Source: Bimuria novae-zelandiae CBS 107.79 (Eukaryota; Ascomycota; Dothideomycetes; Pleosporales; Didymosphaeriaceae). Taken from it: a stretch of 64,000 nucleotides of DNA. The notes under the pieces are model-generated. The model saw only the letters and a list, made by a program, of their open reading frames with translations. It ran no database searches and was not told the origin of the DNA. Position 1 is the first letter of the stretch. Every line of letters starts with the position of its first letter. Shown in pieces: positions 57,699 to 64,000 of this stretch. The translations under genes and the position numbers were made by a program. The stretch spans positions 405,826 to 469,825 of the forward strand of contig ML976713.1 in the NCBI GenBank assembly GCA_010015655.1. The letters run 5' to 3'.

Positions 57699-57915
57699 TA
57701 TTACTATATCTTAGCAGTTAGTACATGTTATTACTACTTTATATAAGACTGTACTAACCTATCCGCATAGTAAATTAGAGATAAGAATATTATTTTCTCT
57801 TTTATCTCCTTAATCACTGTATTAATATCTGTAAAAAAATATTATAAAGTATTATGCCATAGTAATAAGCCTAGATTCTGTTTTTCTTTCGTCTTTATTA
57901 GCAACGCCTGACATA
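57699..57915. other. AT-rich spacer, nothing recognised
   Basis: No ORF or repeat match is seen in this stretch between Fot1-c and the foldback element. Base composition resembles RIP-affected DNA. Confidence 0.5.
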
Positions 57916-58340
57916 ACGTGTTCCACTACCATCCTGTCAACACTACTCTCCTGTCCACCCCAAAAACTACCAAAAATCGCAAAAACTGTATCTTAGTATC
58001 TTAATAATAGCTTAATACTAAATTCCAAAATTTTATAATAAGCCCCTTTATACCTACATTAAGACTCTTGTTAACGTCCTAAAGTAATAAACCTAGCCAT
58101 TATTAAGGTATTGAGTTTTAGCCATTAATTTTAAGCTAAATTACGATATTTTTAAAACTGTACAATAAATTGCCTTCTAGGTTAAATAAGAGTCTTAAAA
58201 TAGTTATGTACTAGTAGTTATAAAATTTTAAAAGTTAATATTAAGCTATTATTAAGATATTAAGGTATAGTTTTTGCGATTTTTGTTAGTTTTCGGCGTA
58301 GACGGGATAGTAGTATTAATTAAATAGTAGTAGAATACGT
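57916..58340. repeat. Foldback element (near-palindromic MITE)
   Basis: The left arm (57916 to about 58106) and right arm (about 58145-58340) are inverted copies. AAAAATCGCAAAAACTRTA and CTTAATAATAGCTTAATA are shared. TA is found at both ends (57914-57915 and 58341-58342). No coding capacity. Confidence 0.75.
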
Positions 58341-58697
58341 TATACGATGCGGAGGCAGTTAGTGCGCAGAGATAGTTAATACGCGACTTTTCACTAATTA
58401 AATTTAAAAACACTAGTAATTTAAAGCTGAAAATCTCTTTAACTACTTAATATTTCTTAATATTTTTTTAATATGTACAATACTACGTATCTCTATTACA
58501 GATATGTAAGAAAACATTATATAAAATAATATACAACTATAGTATAAATAGTAATAAAAGAAATATAGTTTTATTAGTAAAAAGCCTATTTTTTGCTTTT
58601 AAATAACTTTTGTAATACGTTATATATTTTTCAGTTCGGATGCGTAATATTTTATATACAAAAAAAGTTCAAAAATATAAAGTAGTTAAAGAGCTAT

Positions 58698-58873
58698 TGT
58701 TAGATAAAAAGCATATCAAGTTCGGAGGATCAGGGGTAGCCCGAAAAAGGCCGGGGATTAACCGAGAACACACAGAACCTGCCAAGGAAACCCCGTAGAC
58801 AGGCAGAACAACCCAATACATTAATTTAACCCCCCGAATTATTAGGACATCTATTAAGACGTGACATCTAATA
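58698..58873 (+). repeat. Copia-2 5' LTR
   Basis: 176 bp copy next to the primer binding site. The terminal CA has become TA, a RIP-type change. Confidence 0.92.
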
Positions 58874-58891
58874 ATTAAGAGTCTCACTACC
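58874..58891 (+). other. Copia-2 primer binding site (putative tRNA-Lys half)
   Basis: ATTAAGAGTCTCACTACC directly follows the LTR and differs by one base from the Copia-1 site. Its complement contains the anticodon-loop sequence CTCTTAA expected for tRNA-Lys(CUU). Confidence 0.55.
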
Positions 58892-59056
58892 TTAACAAGA
58901 GCGAAAATGGTAACCTAAAACCTAAATTAAACTAACGGAACGATTATTCTTCGCGATAACACTAAATACCGCAGCTAGCTTAACTAACTATAAGCCCGCT
59001 GCGTTGTATATAATATATAGGCGCAAGTCGACCCCGATTTAGCAATTACCCTACTT

Positions 59057-62000
59057 ATGGAGCCATTTAAGCCCGAGCTACCTGAGACAGTAGACTATAC
59101 GCCAGCCGTAACCCTTCTAGACGGCGTCTTACTATTAAGACTATCCGAACTTTTGTCCGCTGGACTAAAGAGCTACAAAGAGGATTTGGACCTCTATAAA
59201 CTCCGGATAGAGAAATACAAGATGTAGTACATAAAGTATAAGACCAAAGTCGCAAGTTTGCAGCAGATCGTAGTATTTATCTAGTTATTAGTAGCACCGC
59301 ATCTATAACGCACTTGCTATCTTCTAGATACTACTATTAAAGAATAAATTATAAAGCTAAAAGCAAAAGTAGGAGTTACCTCTAAGTTTAAATAAGAGCA
59401 AGCGCGATAGCGATACTATAGCTTGTTAAAGCCTCCACGCATAGTAAACAACTAGGACATATAGCTTACTAAATATAATTATGCCGTAATAGAGGCTGAG
59501 ACACTAAACATGTCTAATACCACACAATTTAATCTTGTAGCTGTAGACTTTATGTTAGCAGTAAATAAGATAGCTCTAGTATAGGCTGTAACCTTCTAAT
59601 TAAATAAAAAGGACCTACCTGGTATAGACCGAAAGGACATGATAGGACGTTTCCGAGAATATATAATGCTAAATTATCTAATAACGCGAAATAGAAGCTA
59701 AAAGGCAGCGTTTATAACGGAAGACTTATCTTATTTTGCTAAAAGTAGCTAAGCTGCCTAGAGCATGCAAGGGGATCCCTAACATATAGAAATAGAAAAC
59801 TCTTAGGGTACAAAACGGGGTAGACCCTAACATTAACGTATAGCTGTGAAGGATGATGATCGTGCACCTTTAAGCTCTTTAAACCCTTAACGAGGTAGTA
59901 GTAACTCTGCTAAAGTGGACGCTAATCGTGGTAAACCTGCTAAAGTAGGCACTAATAAAACTGCTAAGTGTCTAGCCTGTAATATAAGACACCCTATTAG
60001 GGAATACTTCTATCTCTACCTGGACAAAGCACTAGAATAGTAGGAGCTAAACCTAAGAATAGCTAAATACGTTGCTCTAAAACAAGAGCACGATGCCAAT
60101 TTTTAAAGTCTACTAAGAGCTTAAAGTAGACCTAGAACTAAGACTTTATCCTTTAAGAATTCCTATACCCCAACTCTAGAGATCACTAATTAGTGACTAA
60201 ATAGAAGATAGATTTTAAAGGTGTAAGCCGCCTATTCTGCGACTTTTACTATAGACTAATTTAACTATCCTCTTCGGCGTTCTTTTATCCTTGACTCGGG
60301 CTCGACGTGCCACATTACGAACGACTCTAACTAAATTTAGAACTATTAGCTACCTACACAAGGCGACTTTATATAGGCAGGCGATACTTAAATCTAGGTA
60401 AAAGGATATAGAACTGTTATCTTAAACCTGAAACATAAATAGGGAGCTAAAAGACTAGTACTATATAACGTAGCAATATGCCTAGACATGCTATGTAACC
60501 TAGTCTCCTTCCAAGTGCTAAGGTAGAAGGGATTCTAGTAGGATACCTAATTAGAGCCTACTGCCTTAAAGCGACTAAATAGAACAACCATTAGAGAGCT
60601 TACCAAAATTTATAGATAATAGGTATTAGAATACTAACTCGTGCACTATGCAGCGCACTATACGCATTCCTATAATTCTTAAACGTAATAACGACTTTAA
60701 AGAGTATTGGCCCTCCTATGGTATAAAAGGCTTGGTTATTTAGGACCCGCTGTAATCGAGCACCTAGTGCGGCGAGCTGAGGGGGTGCGCGTTAAAGGAA
60801 TTATAATAGTAGAGTGTAACTTATGTAGAAGAGCAAAGATGCGAAGGCAGATAAGCCGCGCACCTAGGATTAATAAGTAAGGACCCGTAGAAAGGCTTTT
60901 TATTAATTTTTACACCTACGAATTACTATTATTTAATAAAGAGAAGAGCCAGATGCTCGTTATAGATAGATATTCTAGTCTCTAATAGGACTTCTACTTT
61001 ACGGATAACTAAACGGCAAGGTTAATTATTAAGACATTAATAATCTTCTTCGGATTTCTTAAGAACCAATATGACATCACTCTAAAAGTTATTAAAACGG
61101 ACAATGAGATCACTATAGTTAAACCCGAAGTTAAGCAGTGGCTAAAAAGCCTAGGCATAATTATTAAGCATTTAGTACTAGACATGCAAGCTTAAAACGG
61201 CGGCGCTAAACGCTTAGGGGGCGTAAATAAAGAAAAATCTCGCGTAATACGTCTGGACGCAAACCTTCTATAGGAACTCTAGCCTAAAATTATAAGAGCT
61301 AGAGTGTATTTATATAATTAAACGCCAAACTACACGAATAACTAGAAAACACTATACGAGATATTCTTTACACGAGTATTACTAGCTAATAGGATTATTA
61401 CGTCTATTAAGAAACTAAACTTAGCCTACCTAAAGGCGTACGGATGCAAAGCATTCGCTATAATAAACGATACCCACCGTGGAAAATTAAGACTATAATA
61501 ACTCGACCCTAAAGCATGGATTGGATACCTTATTAGATACCGGTCATTAAACATTTACTAAATATAGATACCGACGCTGGCTAAGGTCATTAGCACGCGA
61601 GACGTTGTATTTAATAAAAATATAATCTTTAATAGGAAGATAGAGGATCTAATAGATAACGTTATGCATAATACGCTGGCCAAGATAGCTACATATATTA
61701 AGATAATTAAGCTACCACCACCGGTGCACCAACCAGAAACCGAATTATTCTACGAAGACGATGTCGCAGAAAACAAATCACCTATAGAGGACGAAGTAGA
61801 CCCACCGGGCTACTATCGAGGAAGGAAGATTAGAGATCACTACCTAATACTACCTTTAACTCTACTACCTACAGCTCTGCTAGCATAGCTAATAACAGGG
61901 GAAAATACAAACCTACCTAAGATCACTTTATCTAAGATAGTCCCCTAGACAGCAGCTTTTATGGCAGGAACGAAAGTAGAAAGGGTCGGAAAACACAATA

Positions 62001-63720
62001 AGAATACGATTAACAAAGCCTAGATAAAAAGACTACTAGCGAAGGGCGTTAAGATTTACTAATTATAGTTACCTCTACTACCTACTTATAAAACGGACCT
62101 TAACTAATATCTAATAGGAGAATTATTCCGGGAAGCGCAGCAATCGTATCTGGATAGTTATAGAATTACCTAATCCTGGATAGAAGTACCGTACAAGACA
62201 GTAAAGGTAATAGGCTAACAAATCCTAGACTGTATGTGGGTGTATGTATATAAGTTTAATAAATATTACTAGTTTATTAAGTGCAAAGCGCGACTGGTAG
62301 TTAGAGGAGACTAATAACGTAATATAACTTCTTAGGACACCTACGCAGCAATATTAGCCAGAAGATTCTTTTACTTACTTATAGTAATTGCTGCCAAATA
62401 TAACCTTGAACTTATATAATATAACGTTACTAACGCGTTTATACACGTATTACTAGATCGAGAAGTCTACATGCGCATGCCGCCTAGATATTAAAAACCT
62501 AGTACTATCCTTAAAGTCTAGAAGGCACTCTACGGACTGCGAATCTTACTACTTCTTTAGTAGAAAGAGTTTATAGCTACGCTTATTAAGTTTGGTTTCT
62601 GGACCGTGCCCTATAAGCCATGCTATATAATTAAGGATAGTATTATTATTTTCTTCTACGTAGACAACATCATCATTGCGCACTACTAAGATAAAGCTAG
62701 CTAAGCTTAGTAAGTTGTAGAATAACTTAGGAAGAAATACTTAATAACAGGCGGAAAAGACCTACTATAGTTCTTAAGAATTAAAGTAATTAGAGATTAG
62801 TAAAACTAACTTATTTAACTCTTCTAGGCCGCATACTGTGATAAAATCAGCCGGCTGGTTAATGACCAAACAATCCGACATGACACCCTAATAGGTATAG
62901 GGGAGCTTAAGCCGAGAGAAGGGCTGGCTTCGCTTATAGAGATTAATAAATACTAACGTAAGATTGGATCACTCCTATATGTAGCTGTTAGTACCCGACT
63001 AGATATTATATTCGTAACCTTAAGGCTGGCGAGATTCTTGTTAAATCCTAGTCTAGAATATTATTATGTGGCTGACCGAGCCCTGCTGTACCTTAACGAA
63101 ACAAAGTAGAAGACACTTTAACTTAGAGGAGGCGAATTCTTGTAGGTAGCAAGTAATGCCTTATTTATAGATAATACTCTAGACTATAAAAGCTCGCAAG
63201 GCTACGCTATTAAGCTATTTAATAGCCTTATTACATAGCGTGCAAGTAAATAAGACACTATTACTACGTTAACTATAGAAGCTAAGCTCCTTGCTCTGGC
63301 GCAAGTCGTAAAGGAAGCTATCTTTATATTAAGATTAATAGAGGAACTAAAAGTTAAGCTACCTAGCCTTACTATTATAATCTAATGTAATAACTAGCAA
63401 ACTATTTAGCTAGTAATGTAGGAGATCTCGAAGCTGCATACGAAGCTTCGACACGTTGATATATATAACTACTAGCTCCGACAGGAAGTAACTAGGGGAA
63501 GGATAAAGGTGGAATACACTAAATCCGTAAAGATAATTATAGATAGCTTAACTAAAGTACTCTTGGTAAATTAGTGGCAGAACTTCCTAAAGTAACTGGG
63601 ACTAGTGGAGGTAAGGGATTGAAAGGTAGCTAATAAAGCACCTTTAGAGGAGATTTAAGACTAGCTTAATAACCTTACCCTCGTTTAATAACCTTAGCCA
63701 TGGCTCGAATGGCTCCAAGC
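59057..63720 (+). pseudogene. Copia-2 gag-pol polyprotein, RIP-inactivated
   Basis: ATG at 59057 reads MEPFKPELPETVDYTPAVTL, a Copia Gag start, with a coiled region LSAGLKSYKEDLDLYKLRIE. A degenerate zinc knuckle lies near 59970 (CLACNIRHPIREYF). The protease reads FILDSGSTCHITNDS near 60290, with catalytic DSG intact. Integrase: RLGYLGPAVIEHL and CNLCRRAKM near 60730-60840, LVIDRYSS near 60960, and TDNEI near 61100. RT: FFYVDNIIIA near 62660, where YVDD has become YVDN. RNase H: DYKSSQGYAI near 63185 and EAKLLAL near 63280. Stops are TAA and TAG throughout. A 74-codon open stretch at 61664-61888 is the linker between integrase and RT. Confidence 0.88.
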
Positions 63721-63730
63721 TGAGGGGGTG

Positions 63731-63906
63731 TGTTAGATAAAAAGCATATTAAGTTCGGAGGATCAGGGGTAGCCCGAAAAAGGCCGGGGATTAACCGAGA
63801 ACACACAGAACCTGCCAAGGGAACCCCGTAGACAGGCAGAACAACCTAATACATTAATTCAACCCCCCGAATCATCAGGACATCCATTAAGACGTGACAT
63901 CTAACA
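63731..63906 (+). repeat. Copia-2 3' LTR
   Basis: 176 bp, ending ACATCTAACA, followed by the duplicated GCTAT at 63907-63911 and the right part of MITE J. Confidence 0.93.
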
Positions 63907-64000
63907 GCTATACAAGTTTAAAGTTACTAGTGTTTCTAAATTTAATTAGTAAAAAGTCGTTTATTAACTATCTCTGCGTACTAACTGTCTCGAGCGGGCC

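Larger units (their letters stand above)
58698..63906 (+). mobile_element. Copia-2, full-length LTR retrotransposon
   Basis: 176 bp LTRs (58698-58873 and 63731-63906) start TGTTAGATAAAAAGC and end CATCTAACA (TCTAATA in the 5' copy). The target duplication GCTAT is perfect (58693-58697 and 63907-63911). A polypurine tract AAGCTGAGGGGGTG precedes the 3' LTR. The LTRs differ at only a few transitions and are themselves little mutated, while the interior has many stops. Confidence 0.95.
58356..63987. mobile_element. MITE J, split by Copia-2
   Basis: Inverted repeats of about 70 bp (58356-58425 and about 63917-63987) begin CAGTTAGTRCGCAGAGATAG and share CACTAATTAAATTTARAAAC. Without Copia-2 the element is about 430 bp and has no ORF, so it is a non-autonomous DNA element. 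The superfamily is not determined, and no clear target duplication was found. Confidence 0.72.

Overview
The window looks like a transposon-packed, AT-rich compartment of a filamentous ascomycete genome (Pezizomycotina, perhaps a Dothideomycete). The evidence is fungal Fot1/pogo and Tc1/mariner elements, Gypsy and Copia LTR retrotransposons, a Tad1-like LINE, a host gene with short 45-66 bp spliceosomal introns, and pervasive CpA-to-TpA decay. Premature stops are almost all TAA or TAG at former Gln or Trp codons, which is the signature of repeat-induced point mutation (RIP). Most of the sequence is RIP-degraded repeats, and I recognise no rRNA, tRNA or CRISPR array.

Layout from left to right. 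1-418: tail of a Tc1/mariner transposase, broken by Gypsy C (minus strand, 419 to about 8836), whose 3' LTR is split by a complete Copia-1 (647-6118). About 8837-26382: Gypsy A (plus), split by complete Gypsy B (10006-23019, minus), whose upstream LTR is itself split by a Tad1-like LINE (16892-22974). 26383-32192: Copia E (minus), carrying two solo LTRs and the small non-autonomous LTR element F. 32193-43997: Gypsy D (minus), carrying a solo LTR and complete Gypsy G (36530-43402, plus), which contains another solo LTR. 43998-44851: Fot1-b, truncated by Gypsy D. 44879-50359: a Tc1/mariner-like element K that encodes a second, unknown protein and whose left inverted repeat is split by Fot1-a (44889-47004).

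50360-54080 is the only host-like island: GC-balanced and not RIP-degraded. It holds a six-exon fungal rhodopsin-domain membrane protein gene (51417-52804) and, convergent with it, a gene for a small secreted six-cysteine protein (53018-53446), which is a good candidate effector. TA-targeting DNA transposons bound the island on both sides.

54081-57696: Fot1-c with a pogo element nested in it. 57916-58340: a near-palindromic foldback element. 58356-63987: a MITE split by complete Copia-2 (58698-63906).

Insertion boundaries were read from paired LTRs or TIRs and matching target-site duplications: AGGAG, TGTTA, ACGAT, ATAGT, GTTAG, ACTAT, GCTAT, TA, and 16 bp for the LINE. They give a partial relative chronology. 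Four Gypsy copies (A, B, C, G) each carry a decayed ORF with coiled-coil character, antisense to pol and located between integrase and the 3' LTR. With the second ORF of element K and the six-cysteine secreted protein, these are the least explained coding sequences here.
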